64,000 bases of DNA. Origin: Calliphora vicina. Lineage: Eukaryota > Arthropoda > Insecta > Diptera > Calliphoridae. Both the position numbers and the translations under genes were made by a program. Within the stretch, counting starts at the first letter, position 1. Every line of letters begins with the position of its first letter. Shown one piece after another: positions 36,241-48,584 of this stretch. Location: contig NC_088780.1 of NCBI RefSeq assembly GCF_958450345.1, positions 113,906,226 to 113,970,225 on the forward strand. Reading direction: 5' to 3'. Below the pieces are notes generated by a model, which ran no database searches, was not told the DNA's origin, and was given only the letters and a program-made list of their open reading frames with translations.

Positions 36241-36710
36241 AACTGGTGCAAAATAATATAATATTAATATTTTTTGTGCATGCTATCGATATATTCTTAA
36301 AAAAATTCAAGTTATCGATAAGTTTTCTAAACAAAATTCAATTATATATAATTTCAAAATAATTGCAAATTAACGGAAAATTTCTACATAAAATTCAAGT
36401 TATCGATACATTTTTTACAGAAAATTAAAATTACCGATAAATTTTCTGGGGAAATTCATGTTAACAAGACATTTTCCAGAGGAGATATTAATTAACGGGA
36501 CATTTTTTAGAAACAAAAAACTTTATCAATTTAAAGTTAAAATTATTAAAGTTATCGAATTAAATATACCGATAAATATTATGGGCAAAAGGAAGTTATC
36601 GTTAAATTTTCTTGAACAAATTAAAGTTAACAATAAATTTTATGGTTGTCGATACATTTTCTATAGACAATTAAATTTATGGAACATTCTGTTTCGAGAT
36701 AATTAGGACG
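36241..36710. repeat. TATCGATA repeat block 1
   Basis: Degenerate units of about 35-45 bp: AAAATTCAAGTTATCGATA(A/C)ATTTTC with variants TTACCGATAAATTT and TTAACGGGACATTTT. Exact TATCGATA occurs at about 36294, 36313 and 36401. The reading frame at 36458-36706 is produced by the repeat. Remnants resume at 37080-37200. Confidence 0.6.
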
Positions 36711-36915
36711 GCGTCACGAAATACCACCAAATTAGGAAAATTAAATAAGTCCCAATAAAATTGGAATGATTTAAAATTTCATTACATTTTTACATTGGGA
36801 ATTATTTAATTATAAAATAACTCCCAAATGAAGTAAAATCAAAAAGAAAAAATAATTGGAGTTTATTTCATATAAATAAAATATTTTTGGGCTTAATTTC
36901 ATTTATTTCTGTTAC
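36711..36915. other. Spacer between repeat and mariner scrap
   Basis: AT-rich, non-coding; nothing recognised. Confidence 0.4.
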
Positions 36916-36965
36916 AAAGTGAAGCGTATCCCAGAGAGATCGTTTTGCATGGATCGAAACAAAAA
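36916..36965 (-). pseudogene. Very short mariner C-terminal scrap
   Basis: The minus strand reads RSMQNDLSGIRFTL, resembling NALFGIRLTL in the fragment at 26165-26345; the DNA words AAGTGAAGCGTATCCCAGAGAG and AAGTTAAGCGTATCCCAAAGAG correspond. Too short for certainty. Confidence 0.35.
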
Positions 36966-37200
36966 TCGTAGACTGACGGCGCACGGTCTGGACCGTGAGG
37001 CAAAACTTCCCAATCACTTCATTCTAAATACTTTTTAACAGGTATTGCAACATGAACGCATCATATTAATTCAAAGAAAATTTCAGTTGTCTATAAATTT
37101 TCTTTAGAAAAAGCAAGTTATCGTTAAATTTCCTATACAAAATATAAGTTATCGCTAAAGTTTCTATTACAAATTTACCTTTTCGATACCTTTTAATTCA

Positions 37201-38219
37201 AGAAAATGCATTATATAGTCAATTATGTTTGCGTTTTTACATATTTCCATTTTTCTTACAAAAAAACAATCTTGATTTAAAAATTTAAGCTCCTGAGATT
37301 CTGCAAAACAATTGCATTACTTCCGTGCTGTGAATTCTCGTTGCCAGTTATTTAATGCGATTTCTCATTTCTCTTCCACCGGTAAAAGAATAAATATGCA
37401 ACATTTTACAATACGTCTTAAACTACCTCATCAACTGCCTGGGAAAATTAAACAAAGCTAAATAAACATTACAAGACTTTGTATTTAGTTAAAGACGTTA
37501 AAAATAAACGAACGTTTGAAATTAAAGAAACAGTGGGCATGCCAAGTTAAACTAATTGAAATCATCATTGTAATGCTGTAGTAATATTAGCATGAAATTT
37601 ATAATAATCTCATTTGAAAAGTTAACTATAAGATTCTGAAAATAAAAAAAAAATCTAGCATTTTTTCGATAATCGAATTTTCACCAATATAGATTGCCTA
37701 TCAAAAGCAGTATAAATAGGAAGCAACGTCTCCACATTTAAATTTTTATTTAGTTAATTTTCTCCTTCATCTCAACCACTGTTGGCAGTCTAAACGTGAA
37801 TGAGTTTATCTGAAATTACGTAAAATTTTATTTTTTTTTTGTTTTTCTTTTACTTTCGACAAGAAAATTTATATCAAATAAATCCTTAAAAGTAAAGCTA
37901 AACAAGAACTTTAAGTAAAGCTTAAAAGAAAACGACAGACAACCAAAGAAATGTCTTAAGTGAAATGAACAAAAAAAAAATTTAATTTGTATGCATAAAT
38001 ATTCAAACCAAAGATGTGGTGGAAGGAAAAAAATGGAAAATGTAACGGCACACAGGAAACTTAAATATAATAAAAATAGAGAATCTATAGGAAAGTGCAA
38101 CGACTTTATGGAAACGCTAGCAAGCTACAAGTACAAGCTCAATATTTTAACAAATTGAAACGACTGTGGAACTAGTTTTAAAACTATTTTGACTATAAAC
38201 TGTAATGATGTATAACAAA
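37201..38219. other. Non-coding DNA
   Basis: No gene recognised; the minus-strand frame 37828-38100 is aromatic-rich and looks random. Confidence 0.4.
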
Positions 38220-39140
38220 AAAATGATTTAAAAATTGCTCGATATTTCTAATAATTTTCTTTGAAAATTTATGAATATCTCTGAATTACTATGACAAATT
38301 TGTCGATAATTATTATTATTATTGTTTGCTATAGAACATTTATCGCTAACTTAAACTTCATAGCGAAATTTTATGGATAAATTAAATTTTTTAGAGAAAA
38401 TTAAAAGAATATTTATCGATAAATTTAATTTTTTATAAACATTTTATTGATAAATTTAATTTTTTATAGAAAATTTATCAACAACTTTAAATTTCTTAAA
38501 AATAAATTTATCTGTACTTAATTTTTTTTTAGAAAATTATCGATAACTTTTATGTTTTTATAGAAAATATCGATAACTGTGATTTTCTTTAGAATATTTA
38601 TCGAAAACTTTAAATTTCTTGAGAATAAATTTATCTGTAACTTAATTTGTTTTTAGAAAATTATCAATAACTTTAATTTTTTATAGAAAATTTATTGATA
38701 ACATAAATTTTTGTAGAAAATTTATCGATAACTTTGATTTTCTATAGAACATTTATCGACTAGTTTTCAATAAATTTTATTTTATATAGAAAATATTTCG
38801 ATAAGTTTAATTTTCTATAGAAAATTTGTTGATAAATTTATGCATAAATTAAGTCCTCTACAGATTATTTATTGATAACTTTATTTTTGATAGAACATTT
38901 ATTGATAACTTTAGTTTACTGTAGAAAATTTATCGATAAATATAATCTTCTAAAGAAAATTTATCGATTTATTTAATTTAATACATACAATTGTTCGATA
39001 ACTTTAATTTTTTTATAGATAACTTAAATTTTCTATAGACTATTTATCGATAAATTTATTTTTCTACAGAAAATTTAACAGTAACTTTTAATTTCAATAC
39101 AAAATTCAATTCTATAATGTTTGCTTTATATCTTCAATAT
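38220..39140. repeat. TATCGATA repeat block 2 (largest)
   Basis: About 20 units of a roughly 35-45-bp sequence TTTTCTATAGAAAATTTATC then GATAACTTTAA, each with a palindromic TTTCTATAGAAA core and a TTATCGATAA core, many mutated (TTATTGATAA, TTATCAATAA). Exact TATCGATA occurs at about 38414, 38537, 38567, 38719, 38931 and 39047. No open frame of note. Confidence 0.7.
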
Positions 39141-40435
39141 TCCTTAGAAAATTCATCGGAAACTTTCTAAAGAAATAACAATTTTAATTAATTAATATAG
39201 CTATACGACTATTAGAATCGTATTTACTTACAGTAGAGAGTGCATTTTCCTGCTGCTTAATGAAAATAAGATAGAAATAAGTTCTTTGAAATACTTGCAA
39301 ATTTAAGAACAACAATAAAGTTTCTTACGTTTAGGCCTGACCAACACACGCACTTCAAATAAGAACAATTTATATTTGCAAAAGTTTTTTTGTTATGCTT
39401 TTCATTTTATTTTTTTATGCAAAAAACTTAAACGACAATATCAAATACTCAACAATGAATTTATAAAACAAAAAGAAATGTGAAAGAAATAAAATCTTAG
39501 TTTTGTGCTTTAGATTTTGATGAGGCCATTTTTTGTTCCAGGCTTATTTTTCGTTACTGCTCTTGTTGTTGCATCTTTAAGTCGCGAGAAAAGACAAACG
39601 AGCCAGATTTTGTTGTATGACATAAAGTAGTAAATCTTGTTGAATTCCATACGAAAACGCCAAAGAAATTAAACGAATGAAAGCAACAGCAAAAACTGCG
39701 ATGCTCAAGTGATAAACTTTTTAAAATGCCTAAAGGTATTTCGTTGAGAAGAAAAGAACAAATAGAATGAATTAACATTTAAATTCAACATAAAAATGTA
39801 AATTTATTTTTGCAATAACATTTACTCGTGTATTTATTTTATTTTATCGCATTTTAAATGTCTGGATAAAAGTCAATCATTTAACAATTTATTTTATTTT
39901 AGCAATGCACGCGAATTTGTGTCATTTAAAATCCTTAAATCTAATATTTTGTTAATTTATCACTCATTTATGTATGGTATTGTATTATAATAATATTAAG
40001 TTTTGGTTAAATTTAATCTATATTTAAATATGATATTTAAAACATGTTTTGGCATGAAATGTAAAGATTAAATTTAACCTTTAAATGGCAATGAAATTTG
40101 GTGGATTTTTCTCTAATCATTTAAATAAATTTTAAATAACTTTCATGAAAAAAGCAATACATATTTAAGGACTCATACCGCTGGCTTAACATGCAAAGGC
40201 TCCAAGTCCACTTTTTTAGAAATTGAGATTTAAATGCAGTAATGTAGAATAAGTAAAAATACATTGATTACAAAGAAAAAAATTGGATTTATCTCGCTTT
40301 TTGTAGTTGTTTTGTAGTGATGAGCAAAAGCGCTTAGTCCAATTTATCACAATTTATCACAAGAAAAAGCTCTAAGTCCCTATAAAAAGTACAGTTTAAC
40401 CATTTCTGTCAAATTGTTCAATGACATGTATTAAA
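39141..40435. other. Non-coding DNA
   Basis: AT-rich. The minus-strand frame at 39554-39778 is not recognisable. No gene called. Confidence 0.4.
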
Positions 40436-40942
40436 ACAAGTATGAAAAAATGGTCGGTCATGCCCAACCATTTTTTTCTTTTAAAATTTAAAAAAGTAAT
40501 TTTCGGAAGAGGGTCTTATTTGGGAGCTATGACTAATTATAGACCGATCGCCATCAAAGTTATTTGCGTTGAATTTTATGTGTATACCAACATTTTTAAG
40601 AGATTTATGCTCGTTAAAGTGATTTTTGGAAGCGAGCCCTTTATGGGAGCTATGACTAATTATAGACCGATCGACATGAAATTAGGTGACATGATTTCCA
40701 TAGTATTTCCAAGTATTTCGGGAGGACATTTGTATAGGAGCTAGGGGAAATAATGGATCGATTTCAGCTAGTTTCAATAGGCTTCGTCCTTGGGCCTAAA
40801 AAAAGTGTATATACCACATTTTATCGAAATGTCTTCAAAATTAATCGACTCATAAAGTGATTCTGAGTCTATCGGTATAATTTAAGGTGGGTGTTAGACT
40901 AATATTTTTGAGCGTTACAAACATCTACACAAACGTATTATA
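40436..40942 (-). mobile_element. Family B Helitron-like element
   Basis: On the minus strand nearly complete: terminus (complement of AAAACAAGTATG and GGTCGGTCATGCCCAACC, 40436-40470), two tandem units with GGGAGCTATGACTAATTATA (40521 and 40645), GGTGAAATAATG-like and TTTCAATAGGCTTCGTCC phrases, then the head GATTCTGAGTCTATCGG and GGTGGGTGTTAGACTAATAT (about 40860-40905). It abuts a family A copy in the same orientation. Confidence 0.65.
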
Positions 40943-41118
40943 GCTATGTATATTTGGCTGTGCCGAATCTTATATATCCTTCACCAAATTGTTCTTTAAA
41001 ATACAAATTTTAAATATTTTTATGTATACAAAATTTAAAAAAAAAATTCAAAATTGTTTTTAAAAAAAAAAAAAATTACCAAATTTTTTATTTTTCAAGT
41101 TTTTTAATTTTTTTTAAA
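40943..41118 (-). mobile_element. Family A 3'-end fragment
   Basis: The complement carries the hairpin (TTGGCTGTGCCGAAT) and TATATCCTTCACCAAATTGT, then A/T homopolymers. It is the right end of a family A element in minus orientation, joined to another family A right end at 41119. Confidence 0.55.
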
Positions 41119-41400
41119 TTATTAGTGAAAAACAAGTAAGAGAGCTATATTTAGCTGTGCCGAATCTTATACATATATCCTTCTAAAAGAGTTTTTTTCC
41201 AAATTCTTTGAACATTTTTTTAAAATTTTTTTAATGAAAAAAAAATTCGGGTTAAAATATATTTTTCCTGATTTTGACCCATTGTAGGTCCAACTTACCA
41301 TAGCCGTATATACATCGTTGCAATGGATTTTGAAATTTCTATCATTAGATACCCATATTGTCTATATTAATAACTTAGTAATCCAGATATAAAAACTAGT
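41119..41400 (-). mobile_element. Helitron-like family A element, partial
   Basis: Minus orientation: AAAAACAAGTAAGAGAGCTA terminus, hairpin (TTAGCTGTGCCGAAT), A/T tract, then the complement of phrases shared with 430-560 (TTTTGACCCATTGTAGGTCC, CATCGTTGCAATGGA, CTTAGTAATCCAGATATA). The left half of the element is missing. Confidence 0.65.
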
Positions 41401-42599
41401 AAATAAGAAATGAAAGACAAGTTCTAAGAAAAAGACCTAAGTCCATAGAAAAAATACAAACTAAGCAATAGAAAAAGCTCTAAGCCCAAAAAACCTTTTA
41501 TCTCGGCAAATACTTATGTTATCATTTTGCTTTTACGCACATCGAAAACAAAGAAAAATACAAAAAAAAATTGCGTTTACAGAATTCAAAAATATTTACG
41601 CAAAAAAAAGTTTGAATGTTTTTTTGTCTCTCCTGTACAATTTTAAAATATGCATGTTAAGCCAGCGATATTATCTTTAGAAAAACAGAAATTAATAACC
41701 GTAATAACCAAAAAGACCCTAAAATATCCCTGCTGTACATTTTGGTGTTAATTTCAAAATTTATGAAATTGTTGATTGTTGTTTTATTTTTATGTCAATG
41801 ATTTGATGGGGAAAGTAGCAGCTCTATTTGATATTTCAAAATAATTTCCTCTCTATCTTTAAATGGTTTCTGGCTGTCATAGCTAATGCTCTATAATGTT
41901 AATTTTATAGATACAAATATTAATACAGACATACACAGATACACTTATACATAAATATTTATGTATGTATCTATGGATGTATGTATGTGTGTGAGTGTGT
42001 TTTAATGTGGCTTATTATATTCTCATTGTCATTGTCATCCTCATTGTGTCCTTATTATAGTGTATTATTATGAGTACTCATGTGTTTGTGTATCTGTGCG
42101 TGTTTTGTAAGTATTTGTATGTTTAATGATGTTTGGTGGTGATTATGGTCACATGGATATAATAGAATTATTTTATCTTTTGCTGGTCATGTTTTTTATG
42201 TGTCACACGATAATAAAACTTAAGGCCTTTAAAAATATTATTAATATTTATCACATTGGGATTTAGTTTTTTGTTTTTTTATAATATTACAATTTCGTTT
42301 TTATTAATTTTTGAGTTTTATGCAAATCATCATTGTGGGCAGACAAAATGTTGAATATTATGAAAAATTATTATTTTCTAGCTTAATTTAGTATTTTAGG
42401 TAGGTAGGTTGCAATGAGTTTGTATAATATTATAATATACTTCCATGGATTATTACGAAAATAAAATATATTCTACTTACATATGTTTTTTTTTTAGAAA
42501 TATGGAATGCAGAGGTGTTTTTTTTTTTAAATTTAAAATTTTACCTGAAATTAAAGATAAAATATTAATTTTTTTTATTATTTCAATTTTTTATTCTTT
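41401..42599. other. Non-coding DNA
   Basis: No gene. Around 41955-42120 there is ATGTATGTATCTATGGATGT and GTGTGTGAGTGTGT simple sequence. Confidence 0.4.
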
Positions 42600-42785
42600 A
42601 GAAGATTGATCAAAACATTAAATTTGTCAAATATTTATCGATAATTTAAGTTTATATAATTTTAATTTTCTTTAAAAAAATTATCGATTTTATGGAATAT
42701 TATACACATAAATATTAAATAGAAAATTTTATATGGAAAATTTATAGATAACTTGAAAAAATTTATCGATAACTTCATGGACTTC
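42600..42785. repeat. TATCGATA repeat block 3
   Basis: Short block with TTTATCGATAATTT (about 42638) and ATTTATCGATAACTTC (about 42767) and degenerate versions between. Confidence 0.5.
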
Positions 42786-42794
42786 AAAATTTTG

Positions 42795-43090
42795 GCAAAG
42801 AGAATGACAACCACGACTGAAAAAACAAAAACCCTTAAAACTTTTATTCAAGATGATTTGAATAATACTTAGAAACACTAAAATGTTACTACTATATGAA
42901 TGTATTATATAATAGTTTAAACTGACTATATTTAATTTTTTATTTTAATTGGTATGTTCTATGCTAAAATTGCGGCGAAAACTAAGCTCCCAATTAGCAT
43001 GTAGTATGAAATGAATTTGACTCTGATTGTTTTTTTGCTGTTATCAAATTGTTTATTGAAACCGAATATATATTGTTTTATTGTATTTAA
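42795..43090 (+). mobile_element. Family C element, left-half fragment
   Basis: Matches 4230-4530: GAGAATGACAACCACGA, AAAACCCTTAAAACTTT, CAAGATGATTTGAATA, AAACTAAGCTCCCAATTAGC, GAAATGAATTTGACTCTGAT. Both termini and the iteron region are missing. Confidence 0.6.
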
Positions 43091-43122
43091 ATTTTATATA
43101 TTATAAAATTATACAAATAATG

Positions 43123-43330
43123 TTATACCGTACACCACCATAGTGGGGAGTGTATAATGCGTTTGTGCAGATGTTTATAACGTCCAAAAATATTAGTCTA
43201 ACACCCACCTTAAAGTATACCGATCGACTTAGAATCACTTTATGAGTCGATTGAACGATGTCCGTCCGTCCGGCTGGCTGGCTTGCAAACCAAACTGAAA
43301 TTTGTTTGATGGTCTCCTAGCAATATTATC
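43123..43330 (+). mobile_element. Family B head fragment
   Basis: TATACCGTACACCACCATAG, GTCTAACACCCACCTTAAAG, GATCGACTTAGAATCACTTT and GATGTCCGTCCGTCCGGCTG follow the head of family B (compare 49556-49640 and 50430-50520). The 3' part is missing. Confidence 0.6.
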
Positions 43331-43479
43331 GCCATATATAGCTAAGCAGTATTAGCTGTTCTCCAAACTGAGTATAGGTTTTTACTACCCTTTTGTAGTA
43401 GAATCGAATCTATACTATCATGAGTTTTTTGCACCGTTGCACTGTGTTATTTATTTATAGCAATTACTTTCATATTATT

Positions 43480-44230
43480 CGCTCCTGCAGCTGCTTCAAC
43501 TTCAATAGCTATATTTTCGAAGTATATATTTTCTTTTGTCTTTTCGGACTGTTGTCTTAACGGTCTTTGCTACGGTGTTGTATTGTAGTTTTAGATTTTA
43601 GTCTCCCAATTGCTGTTGTTTTAACTGATTTCTTTCCTGTCTCCATTTTCGACGAATACACGTGTGATCTACCAGATTTCGCGTATTGACATTTGGAGAT
43701 GACCACGAATATTTATGAATATCTATGTGAGGGAAGATTGAACCACAATATTTCTGTAAATCGATCACTATTGTTGTTTTTAGTTCCCATGCCGTGTGTT
43801 CCTATGATGTGAGCTTAGCCATGGTTGTCACTATCAATCTTTGCATTAAAATCTACTGTCATCAAGTGAATATTACGATTTGGTATTTTGCAGATTGTAG
43901 CAGTTAACTGATTGAAGAACTCATCTTTAGTAGACTCCTCAGCATCCTCCGTTGGTGCGTAGCATTGAACGATTATGATGAATTTTCCGACATTGCTGAA
44001 AAAATGGGCTGTTTATGGATTTTTGAATATCCTTCGAGATTATAAAAGATACTCCACTTTCGCTCCTATTTTCTTTCCCACTGTATATCACAACATTACC
44101 TTTTGGCAGATATTATTTCACCACTACAACACCACCGCACTTCACTTACACCCAACACAGAAACATTAAGTTTAACCAATTGTGACTCTAATTGCGCGAG
44201 TCTTAATGTTTATTATCCGTTTTCGTGTGT
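43480..44230 (-). pseudogene. RTE-like LINE endonuclease relic
   Basis: Minus-strand pieces in changing frames follow the order of an RTE-type apurinic endonuclease: VLGVSEVRWCC (about 44130), GVSFIISKDIQ (about 44050), VQCYAPTEDAEESTKDEFF then NQLTAT, DFNAKIDSDN (from about 43985 to 43810), and SWSSPNVNTRNLVDHTCI with RRKWRQERN (about 43700-43620). These correspond to the family's Glu, YAPT, DFNAKvG and 'W.SPDGrtrNQIDh' motifs, with frameshifts and stops. No reverse transcriptase follows before the end near 43480. It is a 5'-half fragment of an RTE-clade ORF. Small plus-strand frames here are shadows. Confidence 0.65.
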
Positions 44231-44439
44231 CAAAGGTCGTGATCGTAGTAGGGAATTCTTCAATTTCTGTTGTATTCATTGTAGTAGTTTCGTTAATCAT
44301 TTCAGTTTCAGGTAAACGGATGATTGGGTTAATGTATCCTATGGTGGTACTGAGGCTGTCAGTTTATAGACTCCATTCTGACAAAAATACACTTTTATAT
44401 AGTGATCCGCTTTAAATGGGATCATGTACTGTAACAGCT

Positions 44440-45065
44440 GTACGATATAATTTTAAGCTTTCGCTCAAAAATGTATCGATAATTTAAATCATCTTAAACC
44501 CTCCGTTAGTCGCAATCATTTTCAATCGAGACTAGTCGCAATGTATCAAATTGATATCAATAAAAGAAAGGCGCATTTGAAAATAATCTCTTCACTTTTT
44601 ATTTCGAATACATTAAAAAAATATTAAATTCAAAGTATTTAAAGAACAATAAAAATAAAATTGCAGTAAAAATATATTTTTATTAAAAAATAGCTGTAAA
44701 AATGTCTGTATCAACTAGATCAGTTTCGAGTAACGGAGGGTTAAAATTGTATCCGTATTTTCACTAAAAAGTTTATCGATAATTTTCTGTTTCTCTCGAT
44801 AATTTCAATTTGCTCTAAATAATTTATCGATAATTGATAACTTGAATTTTTTTATAAAAAATTATCGATAATAACAATTTTCACTTCGATGCATCGATAA
44901 TTTTAATTTTAACTTGAATTTGCTGTATAACATTTGCAGAGAACTCAAATTTTCTACAAATAAACAAACAAACAATTAAACGTTGTATAATTTCTTAAAC
45001 AAATTTATTGATTAGTATAATTTTTAGCAGATGAATTAACGATAACTTGTATTTTTATGAGAAAC
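44440..45065. repeat. TATCGATA repeat block 4, split by a MITE
   Basis: TATCGATAATTT at about 44474, then after the insertion at 44499-44740 further units at about 44773, 44827 and 44863, and CATCGATAATTTTAATTT at 44891. Degenerate to about 45065. Confidence 0.55.
44499..44740. mobile_element. piggyBac-like MITE, 242 bp
   Basis: Ends CCCTCCGTTAGTCG and, inverted, CCCTCCGTTACTCG (one mismatch in 14). They are flanked on both sides by TTAAA (44494-44498, 44741-44745), containing the TTAA target of piggyBac-type transposases, whose TIRs also begin with CCC. Non-coding interior. Confidence 0.72.
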
Positions 45066-46874
45066 ATAACGAAAACGTATTAATTTCAAATCAGTTATTA
45101 ATTTTATCCTATATCAACGGATTAATGGTTAAATATTTCCATTACTCATTCGTCTTTTTAAATATTATGCACGCTTCACAAGAAACATGACGAGCATTAA
45201 GTTTGCTTGCAAATAAATAAGTTAAAACTATTCACCGCTATAAATGATATGATTAGTGTTCCTAAGCAATTTATTATCAAGCTCATTAGCTTCCTAATAC
45301 ATCAAAAGAACAATTATGATTATGATTAAGCATTTAAACTGTTTCAGAACTCCACATACATAATTAATAATTTACCCAACTTTGAGGATACAAATTAAAA
45401 ACTATTAATTTGAAAATTCCAAGAAATAAGGAGAAGATAGAGCAAAACAAAAAAAAATAACATAAACTTGCTAAAATGTCATGCAACAAATTATGTTTTA
45501 TTTATAAATAACAGCTACAAAGAAACACAAAAATAAAGGGAGAGTTAAGAATGAGCAAGTTACAAAAAGAATGAAAAAAAAACACAGAAATTATTATAAT
45601 GAATGTGCGTGTTAAAAGGAAATTAATTATAAGGTGTAGATTGTTGCCTTATTTACCATGATTAAGTTATACACAAGACACGCTCACATAGATAGATACA
45701 CACTGACATTGGAACATACCAATACTATTACTTGTACTTACAGCTTAAAAAGTACAACAATTTCTATAAATGAAATTAAAATGTATTTTATGATGGGTGT
45801 GAAAATTGCTCATAAAACAAGAACTAAGTAGAAACACCAAAAAGAAATAACAGCAGCAACAAACAACAATATTAATGGTTTTAACAAATACTGGGGAGTA
45901 AAAGTGTTTTTTACTTGGATTTTTCTATCGTTTATTGTTTAAAAAGTCAGACTTTAAAGGAATTAATAAATTGCATAGATTTTTATGGAAATTATATTGC
46001 AAAATTATGCTTAACTTTAACATTCTAAAGAGAATTTATATACTTTTTGGTATTATCCACTTGAATTTGTTATACAAAATTAACGATAGCCTCTAATGTT
46101 TTCAAATAAATTGAGAATTTTAATCTTACAGAGATTTAAATATTAAGTTTTTCTTCTATGGCGTATAATTATTAAATATTTATTACTTTAAATAAATATT
46201 ACTCATACGTTCACTGCACAATGTAAAATAAATTTGAGAATTTCCATGTGATACCCAATATTCGAATCAAGAAAAATGCTTTTAAATAAAACACATTCAA
46301 CAATTGTATTTATTAAATAGCTTTATCTCATTACAATACGAATCAAGGTATTTTTTGAAATTATTCATTTAAAACTCTGCTTGTAAGCCAAACACATATA
46401 CAGAACATAACAATGGCATGCATTTGCTTAATTATGCAAAGATACAAATAACAAAAACAACTACATGCAATAAGAATTCCAGCAACAAAAAAAACTGAAA
46501 AAGAAAATTTATGAATGTTTCTGTAACTTTTCAAAAGGACGTTTTTTTTTTAAATTTTTTGTTTGTTTTTTGAGCCACAACTTTATACTTCTACATTTGT
46601 GCACGCGTAAGTGAGAGCGTGAGTATGTGTTTTAAAAATTCCAACTTTTGAATACTTTTTTTGTTGTTGCCACAAATTTGTGCTACTACTTTTGCTGTTG
46701 TTGTAGTCATTATCATAGATGTTTTTGTTGTTGCTGCTATTTTTGTAACATCATAAAACATGTTGTTACAAAAAATACTTAAAAACTAGATGAAACAAAA
46801 CAAAACTAACAACAAAAAAAAACAACATGTTTAAGGAGTGTCATCCATGATGAATCACACGAAAATAACGTTTT
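45066..46874. other. Non-coding DNA
   Basis: No gene recognised; usual simple runs (TTTTGTTGTTG near 46660-46740). Confidence 0.4.
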
Positions 46875-47090
46875 TTAAATGAAAATATAATTCTTTTTAT
46901 ACTCTTCCACTTCTCTAATGGCTAATAACTTGATGGTTTTTGATGGGTATTTTTCTGTCATTGTTCTTCTTATTTTCATGAATTTTAAACTTTTTTGGCG
47001 CCTTTTGCTTTGGTCAGTTAGCAGGATGTCTTCGAAAACTATGTGTATATTATCTTTAACAAATATATTTTGTTTTGTTTGTGTTTTCAT
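46875..47090 (-). other. Open frame of 71 codons, unrecognised
   Basis: The frame starts at an ATG (47090) and encodes a lysine/arginine-rich peptide with segments DNIHIVFEDILLTDQSKRRQ and EKYPSKTIKLLAIREVEEYK, less compositionally skewed than other frames here. No domain is recognised and no splice sites are convincing. It could be chance, an exon or a transposon remnant. Confidence 0.2.
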
Positions 47091-47161
47091 TCTTACGGTT
47101 TTGGCTGCTTAACTTTTAAAAATCAATTTACACATCTATTTGCCAATAAAAAGTGAAAAAA

Positions 47162-47640
47162 AACAAGTAAGAAAGTATGGTCGGTCAAGCCCGACCATGT
47201 AATACCCTACACTAAGTAAATCCGCAAAAACATTTTTTTTTTTTTTAAAATTTCAATAATTAATTTTCGTGAATGATTTTTGGAAGAGGGCCTTATATGG
47301 GAGCTATGACTAATTATGGACCGACCGCCATGAAATTAGGTCATGTCTATATGAATTCTATCTGTCGAATTTTATTTATTCTTAAGAGATTTATGTTTGT
47401 TAAAGTGATTATAGGAAGCGGGCCTTCTATGGGAGCTATGACTAATTATGGACCGATCATTATAAAATTTTGTGATATGACTTTCGTATATATGTAACTT
47501 ATTTGGAATATGAACATTTATGACCGATAAAGTCCAATTTCGGTAGAAAATTTGTATGAGGGTTAGGTGAAATAATGAACCGATTTCAGCCAGTTTCAAT
47601 AGGCTTCGTTCTTTCGCGAAAAAATGATGTATGGAATGGA
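47162..47640 (-). mobile_element. Family B Helitron-like element, truncated
   Basis: Minus orientation. Clean terminus: AAAACAAGTAAGAAAGTA, hairpin in GGTCGGTCAAGCCCGACC (47180-47197), AATACCCTACACTAAG, then two units with GGGAGCTATGACTAATTATG (47298 and 47429), AATTTGTATGAGGGTTAGGT, GTTTCAATAGGCTTCGTTC. The head is missing beyond about 47640. Confidence 0.7.
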
Positions 47641-47939
47641 AATACATTCCGAAAAGAAAGCACAACACTTATTAGCAGTTGATTTTAATTAGGATAGTTT
47701 CAGACGGCAATAATCTGTAAACCAAAATTAGATTAGATTTTCAAATAATATGATACTTGAGTTTTTGACAAATATTAATACTTAATATTGTCGTCTGTAA
47801 ATACCTTTATAAATACTTATAAATAAAAAAATAGATATGCACAATATAAAAAATTATTTCAAAATTCTTTCCATAAAAAGCGTTTTAAAAGTGGTCGAAT
47901 TTCGGCCACCGGACAAACCGAATGGATTTATTTGTCTTA

Positions 47940-48245
47940 TTTGTGTTTACATTCTAAAGAAAATTCATCTATAACTTGTATTTTCACTAAAAAAATATCA
48001 ATCAATAAATAATGTTAAGAATATATATCGATAACTTTACCTTTCTTAAAAAAAAATTATTTATTACTTTTGTTTTTACTAGAAAATTTTTTATTACTTG
48101 GGAAAATTTATCGATAACTTGTATTATCATTAGAAGATTTATCGATAAATTTAAATTTCTTTGGAAAATATATTGATATCTTTCTAAAGTTAATAAATTT
48201 TGTATAGAAAATTCTTCGATAACTCAAATTTCCTTCAGAAAATTA
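47940..48245. repeat. TATCGATA repeat block 5
   Basis: Units TATCGATAACTTTACCTTTC, GAAAATTTATCGATAACTTG and GAAGATTTATCGATAAATTT (exact core at about 48028, 48107, 48139), plus diverged ones. Confidence 0.55.
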
Positions 48246-48259
48246 TTTTTATTGCAAAC

Positions 48260-48426
48260 AAAATTTTAATGTGGCAGCTCTTCAACACTTCACCGTTAAT
48301 ACAACACAGCAACAACGACATTGCAGTGCATCAAGTGTCAAACTATTATGGGCAACAACGACACGTAGAAAAAAGAGTCAAAACCGGAAACAAAAGTCAA
48401 AACATCAACACATAAAGAATTTGAAG
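48260..48426 (+). other. CA-rich, exon-like island
   Basis: An abrupt rise in GC and CAA/CAC content inside AT-rich DNA. An ATG at 48269 opens 49 codons (MWQLFNTSPLIQHSNNDIAV...) to a stop at 48415, then GAATTTGAAG is followed by GTAATC (48427), a possible splice donor. Composition resembles fly 5' untranslated leaders. No promoter motif was identified. Could be a 5' exon or chance. Confidence 0.25.
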
Positions 48427-48584
48427 GTAATCAATTACATTTCCAGAAAGAAACAGCAGCAACAAAATAATAAACAATACATTTTTTTTAGTTATGTTTG
48501 TATTTGTGATGGTCGTTACGATAGTTTATTTTTTGTTATTTTTATGGTTTGATAAAAGTTTTATAAAATCCAACACATAACACT

